Part shown: one piece after another, positions 9,249 through 18,791 of the stretch
Layout of the letters: each line of letters begins with the position of its first letter
How positions within the stretch are numbered: the first letter of the stretch is position 1
Assembly: GCA_000818945.1 (NCBI GenBank)
Contig: KN805409.1
Span: 58,826 to 122,825 of the forward strand
Direction of reading: 5' to 3'
From: Schizochytrium sp. CCTCC M209059
Lineage: Eukaryota; Sar; Bigyra; Thraustochytrida; Thraustochytriidae
DNA: 64,000 bases
The notes under the pieces: generated by a model
Told to the model about the DNA's origin: nothing
Seen by the model: the letters and a program-made list of their open reading frames with translations, nothing else
Databases searched by the model: none
Made by a program: the position numbers and the translations under genes

Positions 9249-10172
9249 TTATTTCATGGCGTCGAAAACTCGGTTCGATTGCGAGCGATCGTGCTTGGTC
9301 AAGGGACTTTCGATAGGAAGCTTGACGCCGAGCTCATACATGAAAGTCTCTTGAAGAGACTTGCCAAGCACAATGAGGTACTTGAGCCTGTCCGGCAAAA
9401 GGACGATCTCGGTCTCGTACTCAATAGCATCAATCGTGCCTTGCACGACCTCGTCGATCGAAAGTGTCGGGGTGAGCGGATGACTAAAGCCTTGGAACAA
9501 GGCCGTGTTGATATGCGTGGGGCAAACGCAGGAAATTTTGACCTTGGATTTGCGCTCGTCGAGCTCGACACAGAGTCCTTCGGCAAATCCACGGGCGCCA
9601 AACTTGCTCGCCGAATAATCAACCATGCGAGAGGCGGCCGAAAAGGCGGCGACAGAGGCCACGCTCACAATGTGGCCGGTGTCGCGCTCCATCATTCCCG
9701 GGAGAAATGCCTTGGCCGTGTGCATGTGCGCCAGCATGTTGACGCGGACCGTGAGTTCGGCCCTGTCCATGTCCACGTCTGTAAAGTAGTCGTTGCCCGA
9801 GACGATGCCGGCATTGTTGATCAAGATGTCCACATTTCCGTCAACACGCTTGGCGGCAGCGTAGATTTCGCTTGGCGCTGCGAGATTGACGCGATCCGTT
9901 TGGATCGTCGCGCTGGGCGTAGCCTCTTCGACGAGTTTGCGCGTTTCTTGGAGTTGGTCCCCTTGCACGTCCCAGAGCACCAGTTTGGCGCCGCGCTTGG
10001 CGAGCGCAAGCGCGAGGCTACGCCCAACACCGGACGCCGCACCGGTGACGAGCACGGTCTTCCCCTCGACGGTCTTCTTCTTGCGACGAAGCACCCGGCG
10101 CGCGACCACCACGGCCAGAGCCACGGCGAGCAGTCGCACGCCATATTTCTTCACAAGCAACGAGACCGCCAT
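9249..10172 (-). CDS. Membrane-anchored short-chain dehydrogenase (SDR16C/17-beta-HSD11-like)
   Basis: A 307-residue SDR with an N-terminal hydrophobic anchor (about 10-26) followed by Arg/Lys-rich residues. This arrangement is typical of the ER- or lipid-droplet-associated SDR16C/HSD17B11 group. The Rossmann motif TGAASGVG (43-50), NNAG (119-122), a catalytic Ser near 173 and the YSASK motif (Tyr186, Lys190) are all present, so the enzyme should be active with NAD(P). Members of this group oxidise retinol, steroids or other lipophilic alcohols; the substrate here is unknown. The start at 10172 is the ATG directly before the anchor. The frame is open further upstream to 10430, but that extension carries no conserved sequence. 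A palindromic TAGGCCTA lies about 280 bases upstream. Confidence 0.82.
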   Translation of the reverse strand: MAVSLLVKKYGVRLLAVALAVVVARRVLRRKKKTVEGKTVLVTGAASGVGRSLALALAKRGAKLVLWDVQGDQLQETRKLVEEATPSATIQTDRVNLAAPSEIYAAAKRVDGNVDILINNAGIVSGNDYFTDVDMDRAELTVRVNMLAHMHTAKAFLPGMMERDTGHIVSVASVAAFSAASRMVDYSASKFGARGFAEGLCVELDERKSKVKISCVCPTHINTALFQGFSHPLTPTLSIDEVVQGTIDAIEYETEIVLLPDRLKYLIVLGKSLQETFMYELGVKLPIESPLTKHDRSQSNRVFDAMK

Positions 10173-10567
10173 TGGCGGTGTGGAGATTAACTTAATGACC
10201 GACGTAGAGACGCAAAGCACAACAGCCAAACAGCCAAAGAGCCAAAAGGCAACGATGCAAAGCAACAAACTGCACCTGGCCGCGAGCGCAAGCTGCCTGT
10301 CTGTCCGTGCGGCGGCCGATCCTGCTCGCCAGCGAGTCGCGCACGTTGTCGTTTTGCCGCGGGCTGCTTGTACCTGGTCAGACAACAAGCTTGTGGGTTC
10401 ACATTTCAAGTTCAAGTTGTTCCATGCCATAGCCTAGTGTGCAATTTAGATAGGCCTATATGGTAGTTTGTCGTCCAGTCCGGCAGAAAGAATGGGCCGC
10501 GTCAGATCGCGTCGTCTCTTCCCCGCGAAGAAACGACGCATGAGCTCTTGCTGCATATGATAGGTCG

Positions 10568-10603
<36 letters not shown>

Positions 10604-11624
10604 GAGCAAGGGTCAAGTCGTCTGGAGGGCGTCTTGCATAGCTTGTAGGCCAGCCAGTCTCGATGTACTCGTGTATACAGTGGAATAGCAATGGTGCAGT
10701 GCCGGCGCCGCCGTTGTCCTCTCTTGGGACACGCGCAGGCGGCATCATCTATCAGCGGCAGAAGTCTTGGCTACACAAGTGGGCCAGATGACTGGCAGCT
10801 GCTACTCTCTTTCATTCATTTGGCCCGGGGGACAGATCATCCAACGGAAGCGCTCGGCCCAGATGTGGGCATGAAGAATTGCACCCCAAGGCACTTACAA
10901 GGGCAAAGTGATGCCCGAGCAAGCAAGCAAAGTGCGGCGTCATGCGCTCTACGAAGACAATAGAACGGGGTGGGTTCCTTTGTTTGCATTTCCTTGCAAG
11001 GGAAGGCGCACGAGCTGCTTCGTAAAGATCCACGCGAACGTACGGCTTTGAACAAATGCAAGGCTGTCACTTCGCAAAGTCGAGCAATCACAGCTCAAAA
11101 AGCATCAGAAGCCCGACATCAACACCCTCGAGCTCAAGCTCTCAGCCTCTGCCGTTGAGCTCGCCCTAGGCCTAGTGTGTCTGCCTGCACCTAAAAATAT
11201 GTAGGACAAGTGAAGCTAGTAGTCATGTTGCCAGGAAGTATCGAGCTGGATCGTCATGTCTGCGAGAGAGACAATAACGACACTTATGAAAGGCTCGCAA
11301 CTTGGTCTTCGGTGCTTGCTCTCTCGCTCGCCCATCCGCCCGCCCTTTCGCTCAACTTGACATCGTCTTTGCGTCGTCTGTGAAAAAAGTTTCTTAACGA
11401 CCAAAACTGGCAAACTTGCTTGCTAGCTTGCTTTTGCGTGCGTGCGCGCGCGCGCTTGTAGCGCCACGTCGATACGCGCGCGCCCGGTTCACGCGTGCGT
11501 GCAGGAGCAACACGGGCGCTCAGGCTGCTCGAGCAATCGTCGCCGCTCAGGGGAGACAGCCAGACAAACAGACAGCGACATCTGTGTGCGTGTTGTAGAG
11601 AAGGCGGGCCACGATCACGGCGCC
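10173..11624. other. Divergent intergenic region with CAAG repeat
   Basis: A 1.45-kb region between divergent genes with no convincing ORF. It contains a CAAG tetranucleotide run (10568-10602) and two copies of a CCTAG/TAGGCC palindromic motif (10432-10460 and 11165-11176), each with an adjacent CCTAGTGTG. Confidence 0.5.
10568..10602 (+). repeat. CAAG tetranucleotide microsatellite
   Basis: About nine CAAG units, nearly perfect, lie in the shared upstream region of the membrane SDR and the FCP1-like gene. Confidence 0.9.
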
Positions 11625-12813
11625 ATGGTTGCAGACTTGAACAGAACCAAGCGTCACGCGTCGCTGCCAGTAATGGTCTTGGATCTAGACCATACGCTCG
11701 TGCATGCCTCGTCCGAAGTCCCCTCGAGGGCGGAGCTTGAAGAGCAACGCGACGAGCACTTCGAACACATGGACGTTTTTCGCATTGACATCTCGTAAGT
11801 TGCAAAGCAATATCAGACGGTCAGGGCTTGCAAATCACACATTCATTCTAACAACACACGTACGCTCGATCCACAATACGCTACGATCGTCACACATCAC
11901 CCGAAACATTATCTCAATGAGCAGACCGAACGACCCAAAGATCTTTTGGGTCAAAGTTCGGCCGGGCGCGAGGGCGCTCTTGGCCAAGCTCTGCCGCATG
12001 AATTTTGTCCTCGTCGCATTCACGCAAGGCGCAACCACGTACGCGCGGCAAATCTTGCGCATTCTGGATCCACGCGGCGCAATTTTCGGGACCCGACTTA
12101 TTGCCGCGCCTGATTGCTCCGCGGATCGACCGATCAAGACGTTTGCGATCGTGGCCGAGACCTTCAAGGTGGAAGCACATCAAATTCTAGTTCTTGACGA
12201 TAGAGTGGACGTCTGGGGCGACATTGGGCTGGAAGAGAATCGCCTGCGCGTGATTCGTGTAAAACCTTTTCTTTGGTTTCGAGGGAGCAATCCCGTTGAG
12301 TCAATGAGACGTATCAAGCAGCTGCATGGGGTGCCTGTGAAGGCTCACCTAACGATGGACTTTGATGACTCAAAATTTATCTATCTCGAGCGTATCGGCG
12401 ACCTGGTCGTAGACATTTGGCATCGCTCTTTGCTCGCGCCGGGTAAGGGACTCTTTGCTGCTGCACGGTCTATTCGCCGACGCATACTCGAGGGCAAAGT
12501 AGTGTTGATGGACAGAGTGGGAGCCCCGGGGTGCGAGTTGCATATCGAGGCCACAGATGCGGGCGCCATCCTTCAAACGACTCTAGACGATTCAACGACT
12601 TGCGTGGTGACCTCGTCGCTGACGGCCAATGCTGTGCTTTCGAAGGCCATGGAGAAAGGCACACCGGTGTACAAGGTTGAGTGGCTGCTTGAATGTCTAA
12701 ATCGCTGGGAGGTTATCGATGGTGAACCATATGTCCCGCCCTTTGCATCTATGGCCACACGTACCAGTCCGAGAAAGAAACGCCGAACAGGCTCTATCAC
12801 TTCCAGTTCGTAG
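11625..12813 (+). CDS. FCP1-like RNA polymerase II CTD phosphatase with BRCT domain (2 exons)
   Basis: Two exons: 11625-11794 and about 11922-12813. The donor is GTAAGT at 11795. The acceptor is either AG at 11920-11921 or the CAG at 11922-11924; both keep frame and differ by one residue. The spliced protein of about 353 residues has the FCP/SCP phosphatase signature DLDHT (20-24), in which the first Asp is the nucleophile. A second HAD motif, LVLDDRVDVWG, is typical of FCP1. A C-terminal BRCT domain (about residues 260-335) ends with the conserved VEWLLEC pattern. FCP1 enzymes dephosphorylate the RNA polymerase II C-terminal domain. This one lacks the long N- and C-terminal extensions of yeast and animal FCP1 and resembles the compact plant/protist CPL-type layout. 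The C-terminus is basic (a KKRR cluster), suggesting nuclear import. AATAAA lies at 12924. Confidence 0.85.
11795..11921 (+). other. Intron of FCP1-like gene
   Basis: A GTAAGT donor and an AG acceptor join the DLDHT-bearing exon to the rest of the phosphatase domain in frame (phase 2). The end may be three bases later, at 11924. Confidence 0.75.
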
Positions 12814-13046
12814 CTGTAATCGCAGAGGGAGGGAGGGAGGGAAATGAAGGCCAAGGCTGGGTCCTGTGATACATCGACATCGTCAGCTTGTGTCAAGAAA
12901 CTCGAAATGATTGTGGAAAGACAAATAAAATGTACATGAGTTTTCATTGTTTTGTTTTGTGTACTTTTTCAGTTTCTGGGTTTCAAAAGAGGGGTGGTTG
13001 AATTCTTGTATCAATGGTAGCGTTGCGTTTGTTCTCGTGATGAAGG

Positions 13047-13077
<31 letters not shown>

Positions 13078-13299
13078 GATGTTGTTGAAGATCATCCGTG
13101 GAGAAAAGACAAAATAAGATACGTCGCCTGTGCAGTTGCCATTGCGGCAGGCGTGGAGGGAGATATACAAAGTCAGCAGCTCGACTTGCTTGACCGGGGG
13201 CCCATCTTTGCGGGAGGGGCGAGAAATACGTGAAAGGCCGAAAAGAAAGAATGACTCGTGCCGAGGTTCTGCACGAATCTCTCTTTAGGCATCATCAAG
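12814..13299. other. Convergent 3' spacer with TTC repeat
   Basis: Lies between the FCP1-like gene and the cyclin gene. It contains AATAAA at 12924-12929 and a TTC triplet run at about 13048-13077. No gene is seen. Confidence 0.5.
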
Positions 13300-13877
13300 T
13301 TAGGCATTGAGCAGAATCGCGAGCGAGTGCCAGAACTCGTCCGCGCCCGATGAGAGGTCGAAGCCAACCATCTTGCAAAAGTCGAGCTCGAAGGTGTTGA
13401 GCTGCTGTAGAGGAATTCCTCCAACGGCGGCCATGAATTTGTTGGGAATAGCCTTGTCGCGCCAGGTCTTGGCAGCGAGCGTGATGGCGGTGAGAAAGAG
13501 GCGGTGGACGTTGCTGCGGCAGACGCGAAAGTCCTTGTGGCGCTGCATGAGTCTGTCCACAAAGATGACGGCCACGACGGCGGCCACGAGGCCCGGGGAC
13601 ACGCCCGCCGTGGTGGCCTCCCCGTCGTGATTATCGTTGAGGAACCCGACGATGCCCTGCACGTACTTGTCCATGGCGCGCTTGGGCACGGTGCCCACGG
13701 AGAAGCGCTTCTCGCTCTCGACCAAGTCCTCCTGGCTCGCCAGCGCCCACAGCGAGGTGGACAGTCTGCGAATGACCTCCTCCTCGTTGACGCCGCCGTC
13801 CTCGCCGCTGGCCAGGGTCCGCGAGCGCGCCTGCGTCTGCTGGCTCGCGGCCTCGGGCAGCAGCCGCGCGCTCGGCG

Positions 13878-13926
<49 letters not shown>

Positions 13927-14052
13927 TCTCCGCAGCGCCGCCTTCTTCGCCCGCAAGGGCTGCAGCGGCTGCAGCGGCTGCAGCTGCAGAGGCCGCATGG
14001 CCTCGAGTCTGGCGCCGCGCATCACGCTCACGTTGCCCTTGCGCGCGCTCAT
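13300..14052 (-). CDS. PHO80/P-type cyclin with polyglutamine tract
   Basis: A 250-residue cyclin. The C-terminal 160 residues fit the PHO80/cyclin-P/U family: a single cyclin box containing FVDRLMQRH, VHRLFLTAITLAAKTWRDK and a downstream LNTFELDFCKMVGFDL, the characteristic 'NxxEL.FL..L.F.L' helix. Such cyclins activate CDKs such as Pho85-type kinases in phosphate or nutrient signalling and cell-cycle control. The N-terminus is low complexity: a repeated LQP unit (about 22-33) and a run of about 16 Gln (43-58) encoded by CAG repeats, followed by a Ser/Gln-rich linker. The start is an ATG. The upstream 2.4 kb has no other gene, so a long 5' UTR is possible. The CDK partner is not identifiable here. 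Confidence 0.8.
13879..13926 (-). repeat. CAG repeat coding polyGln in cyclin
   Basis: On the coding (minus) strand CAG/CAA units encode about 16 glutamines in the cyclin N-terminus. The near-perfect run is likely to be length-polymorphic. Confidence 0.9.
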
Positions 14053-16436
14053 CTCCTCCTCCGCGTTGTCTTCTCCCCGCGTGCTCTGCGCGTTCTCTCC
14101 GCGGCGGCGCGGCTGGCGGCGCAGGCAGCTCGCGGCAGCTCAGCTCGTCCGATCGATCGCGGACTGCTTGGCCGCCGCTGCTCCTGCCCGTCTCCCCGTC
14201 TGTCGAGTCTCTCCGTCTGTCGAGTCTCTCTGTCGATCGGTCGCTCGATCGCCCGAGCGATCGAATCGTGAATCCGCGCAGGAGTTCCCGCCTGACCTGA
14301 CATGTGAGGCGAGCGCGGCGTTCTCGCAAGGCCTCACTCGCTTCCAGGTCGTCCTTCTCACCCCCTCTTTCTCTCTCTCCCCTTCTTCCCTCCTTCCCTC
14401 CTTCCTTCCTTCCTTCCTTCCTTCCTTCCTTCCTTCTTTCTCCCTGTAGGAGCCTTCGACGAGCACGCAGAGCAGGCAGAGCAGAGCAGGGCAGAGCAGA
14501 GCAGAGCAGAGCAGAGCGGAGGGCAGAGGAGCACGCGACGGCGACGACGGCGGCGAGGACCCCCCCCCCTGCCCCCCCGGCTGGGCGCCGGGCGTCTCCG
14601 CAGGCGCGGCGCGAGCACGGCGAGCGGCGCGAGCACGGCGAGTGAGGGGGCGAGGGAAGGAAGGAAGGAGGCGAGGAGGGAGGCGAGGAGGCAAGGAGGG
14701 CGGCGGCGTTTCTGGGCCGGCGAGGCGAGGCGCGGCGCGAGCGGCCGCCTCCTCCTTTTCCGCGTGGGCGTGCTTTACGAGGTCCCCGGCCCCCACGCGC
14801 GCAGTGGACGCCCGCGCGTGCCCTCTGCACTGCGGGGGTGATTCGAGATGTGCAGAAGCTGAGCGCGCCCGCCCGCCTTTGGGGACACCGAGCCTCGGCG
14901 GAGAACCCGCAGCTATGCGGGGGCACGCGGCTTCTTCGGAAAAGCTATAGCTCTGTGCGCGGTGGGGGCAAAAGCCGTTGGCAGGCGCGTCTGGCGGGGT
15001 CAGGGAACGAGAGTTACCCGCGACGCACCGGCTGCGGGAGAGCGCGCCCACACCTGTGAGCCCGAGACGATCTCGCTCGCTGCTCGCTCTCTCTCAGAAG
15101 CGCCGCGGCCACAATTCATCGATTCATCGATCCATCCATCGACCCATCCGTCCTTCGCTCAGCCCGCGCTCGACCCACGCCGCGGACGACGACACCCGAC
15201 CGCCGTTCGCGTTCGCGGCCGGCCGGAGCCCGCTCCTCCGCCCGCATCGACTCCCGCGCTGCGCCGCGGCACGCGCAGTGTCCGTCCGAGCGAGGCGCCG
15301 CTTGTGATGCGCGCACGCACAGATAGAGAGCAGATGCACGGGGCCGAGACGCGACGGCGCGCCGGAGACTGGCGGCACGCGATCGCATCGGCGGGCGCCC
15401 CGAGCCGTGCGGTGCTGCTCGAGGTCGCTGCGCTCCAGTGCTGCGCTCCAGGGCTGCGCTCCAGTGCTGCAGTGCGAGCGCGAGGCCGCGTCGCGTTACC
15501 ACGTACGGATCGCCGCCGCCAGAATCGTCCCGGACGCGCAGCATTTTGTTTGTCTTTTTAGAGCAGCAGCAGCAGCAGCAGCAGCTTAGCATTCAAGCGC
15601 ACATCATTTCGTTGTGGGCGAGTGGGCGAGCGCAACGTGCGGTTCCACCTCCTTCGAGCGAAGGCGAAACGAAAAGATTTGGGCAGCAACGGCAGCCAGC
15701 TGCGGCGATCACGATGCGATGACGAGATGAAGCAACACACTCGAGCCGCACCGTTGTGCGCAGACCTCCGAGCGTCCGCGCCGCTGTGCGCAGCTTTCAC
15801 GGCAAAGATTGATGCATCGCCGCGGAGGAGCTCCGACGGCACAGACCGCGACTGCGAGAGCGACTGCGGCGGCGCACTCGCACTCGAACGAGCGACCTTC
15901 CTGAGGGGGGGGGGGCAGCACTCGTTGCGAGGGTTCGCTGCCGTTCTCTGGCCCCGCTTGCAAAGCAGGCAGGCTTGGCGCGCACGGTCCGGCGGCCCGG
16001 CCAAGTTGGGAGGAGCGAGCAAACGCGAAGTGACCTGCGAGAAAGTGGGCCGGGGTCGCATGAGCTCAGATCTCAAGCGATCCAGGTCGCCCAGCAGCAG
16101 CAGCAGCAGCAGCAGGAACAACAACAACAACTACAGGATGCAAGGCCGCCCGTCTCGAGGTTGAGCTCCACTATGTCCGAGTCCAAGCCCAAGCTCTGCT
16201 GCTCGCATAAGATTGTGTCGCAAAAGCGAAGATAAGATAAAGCTAAGATAAGATCTCTCGGTGGAATGCTACGGACTGCAAGTGAGCGAGCTGACAAGCT
16301 AACAAGCTCTCTCGGCCAATTGCTCTGGAGTGATGAATCGACTGTGATCACCCGAGAATGATGATGCTCAAGGCAAGCTGACGAGCTCTTTCGGTCAATT
16401 ACCATGGATTAAATGATCGATAGATGAATCAATTGA
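14053..16436. other. 2.4-kb GC-rich region without convincing gene
   Basis: Lies upstream of the cyclin and downstream of 3-dehydroquinate synthase. It is extremely GC-rich up to about 16 kb. Long reading frames exist on both strands, but they are Arg/Ala/Pro/Ser low-complexity and lack any domain. It holds a CTTC run (14399-14436), GAGCA/GCAGA units (about 14469-14518), CAG runs (15561-15585 and 16095-16113), a short G run at 15905-15914 and GATAA repeats (about 16230-16255). Possible roles are a long 5' UTR or promoter for the cyclin, or a noncoding RNA. Confidence 0.45.
14399..14436 (+). repeat. CTTC tetranucleotide microsatellite
   Basis: About nine perfect CTTC units sit within a wider pyrimidine-rich tract (14350-14445) upstream of the cyclin gene. 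Confidence 0.9.
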
Positions 16437-16460
16437 TCATCCAAAGATGATGCTCGAGGC
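16287..16460. repeat. Imperfect tandem duplication of about 87 bases
   Basis: Two diverged copies (about 16287-16373 and 16374-16460) share, in order, AGCTGAC, AGCTC, TCGG-CAATT, TGGA, GATGAATC, GATCA and ATGATGCTC. The second copy overlaps the last codons and the stop of the 3-dehydroquinate synthase gene. Confidence 0.6.
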
Positions 16461-17848
16461 GCCGCCTGGTGGCTGGTGCACGCGCGTCGTGGGGCGGCCG
16501 GTCATAAAATTCTCCGAGTTCTGGTGAAGGCCAGAGGCGAAAGAGTTGGCGCTCGGTGGCGAGGGGGGCGCAGCACCGTTCGCCTCGCCGTTGCTCGCGC
16601 CACCATTGCCCGCGCCGCCATTGCTCGAAGCGTCCTCCTTGCTCGCCGCATCGACAGAACCTGCGTTCGTCGTCAGCGACTCAAAGGCCGGGATGAGCTC
16701 CTCCGGCGTGATCTTGACCAGACGCACGTCTCCGATGGAATGGGGCATGGTCACAGTAATGTGAGCCTGCTCCCGCTTCTTGTCCATGAACGAAGCCTTG
16801 ACAAGGTCCTCCGTCTTGAGACCCTCGAGACCCGTGGGCAAGTGGAGCTTGCGCAAAAGAGAAGCGATCCTCTCCGGAACCGAGGCGTCGCAGCAACCAC
16901 GAAGCACAGCTAGGTGCGTCTCCGCGACGGTGCCCATGGCCACGGCCTCGCCATGTCGCAGACCACCATAGCCCACAACAGCCTCTACAGCGTGCCCGAC
17001 CGTGTGGCCAAGGTTGAGAAGAGCACGCTTGCCAGACTCGCGCTCATCCTGGCTCACCACAGCCGCTTTGATCTCGCAGCAACGCCGCACAGTGTGCTTG
17101 AGGGCCTCCTGGTCACGCGCCACAATAGCCTCTGCATTGGCCTCGAGCCACTCAAAGAACTCCGTGCTCGGAACCCACTTGCTGGGGTCGCTCGGATCCT
17201 GCTTCTCCTCGAGAACGGCGTGCTTGACGACCTCGCCCAAACCGCAACGGTACTCCGGATCCGAGAGCGTATCGAGGGCATCGACCGGAACGTGCACCAA
17301 AAAGGGCTGCCAAAAGGCACCCAAAAGATTCTTGCCGTGCGAAGTGTTCACGCCCGTCTTGCCGCCCACAGAGGCATCCACCTGGGCGAGCAGGGTCGTC
17401 GGCACGTTGGCGAACGGCAGTCCACGCATTGTCGTCGCGGCAGCGAATCCGGCAATGTCAGTCGTCACGCCACCGCCTACAGCAACGACGGGCGTCTTGC
17501 GGTCCACTTGCAGCTCCAGGAGACGATTGACAAGACCAATGTACGTGTCCGTGGTCTTCTTCGCCTCGCCATCCTCGAGCTCAATGTATTCGGGCGACCA
17601 TCCAGCGCTGCGCAGGCTGTCCTGGACAACCTGGCCGTACAGTGGGCCGACCACGTCGTTGGTCACCACCACGCACTTTCCTGGTTTGTGCAGACCTGCC
17701 AGCGTTGCGCCGATCTCCTTGATCGGTCGGAACTCGATCGGGTAGCTGCGAATCGCAATGCCAACAAAATGTTCATGCGGAGGAAAATTGCGCAATCAGT
17801 TCCGTGTTTTCGGTCGTCATCGTCGTCATTGTTGCCATCATTGCCATT

Positions 17849-17889
<41 letters not shown>

Positions 17890-18202
17890 TGTCGTCATCG
17901 TCAGTCTTCGTGTTTTTAACGGAGTCCATGCGCTCAAAATACATGGATTGGCAAGCGCGAGCAAGGCACTTGTGAGTCGCCAATGACAGCTCGCCTCGAG
18001 AGCGAGCGATCCCCTGCCGCGGACCCCCTCCTCTCTCGCGTCGCGTCTCAAACCGGCCGGACCGCAGCCGCACGCCGCCTCCATTCAGTCCATCCCATCC
18101 CACCTCACCCCTCCGTCCCTGCCTCGGGCCCGAGCCCGGAGAGAGCAGTGCAACGTACCTGCGATCGCCGAGGTCCACCTGCACGGCGCCCGTGGACGTC
18201 AT
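16437..18202 (-). CDS. 3-Dehydroquinate synthase (2 exons)
   Basis: Converts DAHP to 3-dehydroquinate, the second shikimate-pathway step, using NAD and a divalent metal. I place exon 1 at 18202-18159 (14 codons plus 2 bases, donor GTACGT) and exon 2 at 17745-16437 (acceptor CGCAG). Splicing joins VQVDLGDR to SYPIEF, restoring the N-terminus typical of the family. The 450-residue product has GGGVTTDIAGFAA, the signature VPTTLLAQVDASVGGKTGVN, GLGEVVKHA, the metal-site NLGHTVGHAVE and HGEAVAMG, and a Lys pair (MDKKRE). It is a discrete enzyme, not part of a pentafunctional AROM fusion. About 75 extra C-terminal residues rich in Gly, Asn, Ala and Ser lack family similarity. Without splicing the frame has no ATG, only a TTG at 17795. 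Confidence 0.9.
17746..18158 (-). other. 413-base intron of 3-dehydroquinate synthase gene, with triplet repeat
   Basis: GTACGT donor and CAG acceptor, phase 2. It contains a GTC/GAC triplet run (17848-17883). Splicing restores a canonical family N-terminus. Confidence 0.8.
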
Positions 18203-18752
18203 CGTGCGCCGGGGCAGAGTCGCGAGCGCGCGCCGAGCTTGTGCACGGATGATGTTGGCTGGCGCTTCTCGTCCAGATCGCCTTTTGCCGCCCTGCGTGC
18301 TTTTTTTTTTGTGCTTTTTTTTTAATCTGGAACAACGAGGGCGAGAGAGAGAGAGAGAAAGTAGAAGAAGCATTGTTGCGGCAACATTGCGCCCTTCCAG
18401 CTGTATACTTGTACTGAAGGGAGGCGATGGACGCGCGCATGTAGTCAGACAAGAACTCGTAGATCCAAGCAAAGGCAAGCAAGAGCAAAGCAAGTAAGCA
18501 AGAGCAAAGCAAGTCTTTATAATAATAAAAGAGAAACAAGCACTGGTCAAGCTCCATGATTTGTCGCGTCGATGACGAGATGCTCTTCAAACCGACCAAC
18601 GGCCAGTCAGTTCTTTTCTCGATCCATTTGCGATTACTCACCTCACCACACCAACGATTAATCACTTGACCGAATGTCATCTTTCGTTGTTTGGGGGTAT
18701 ACACGATGACTGACAAATACGAATCCACACGTGGACTCTCCTGATCCTTTTG
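18203..18752. other. Tandem spacer between minus-strand genes
   Basis: Lies between the 3-dehydroquinate synthase start and the 3' end of the coiled-coil gene. It holds a T-rich stretch (18300-18325), a short AG run (about 18342-18358) and CAAG/CAAAG repeats (18465-18515). No gene is seen. Confidence 0.5.
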
Positions 18753-18755
18753 CTA

Positions 18756-18791
<36 letters not shown>

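Noticed and set aside
13631..15051. Large minus-strand ORFs upstream of and overlapping the cyclin
   Set aside because: Arg/Ala/Glu/Ser low complexity generated by GC-rich tetra- and trinucleotide repeats. The cyclin frame itself has the conserved domain.
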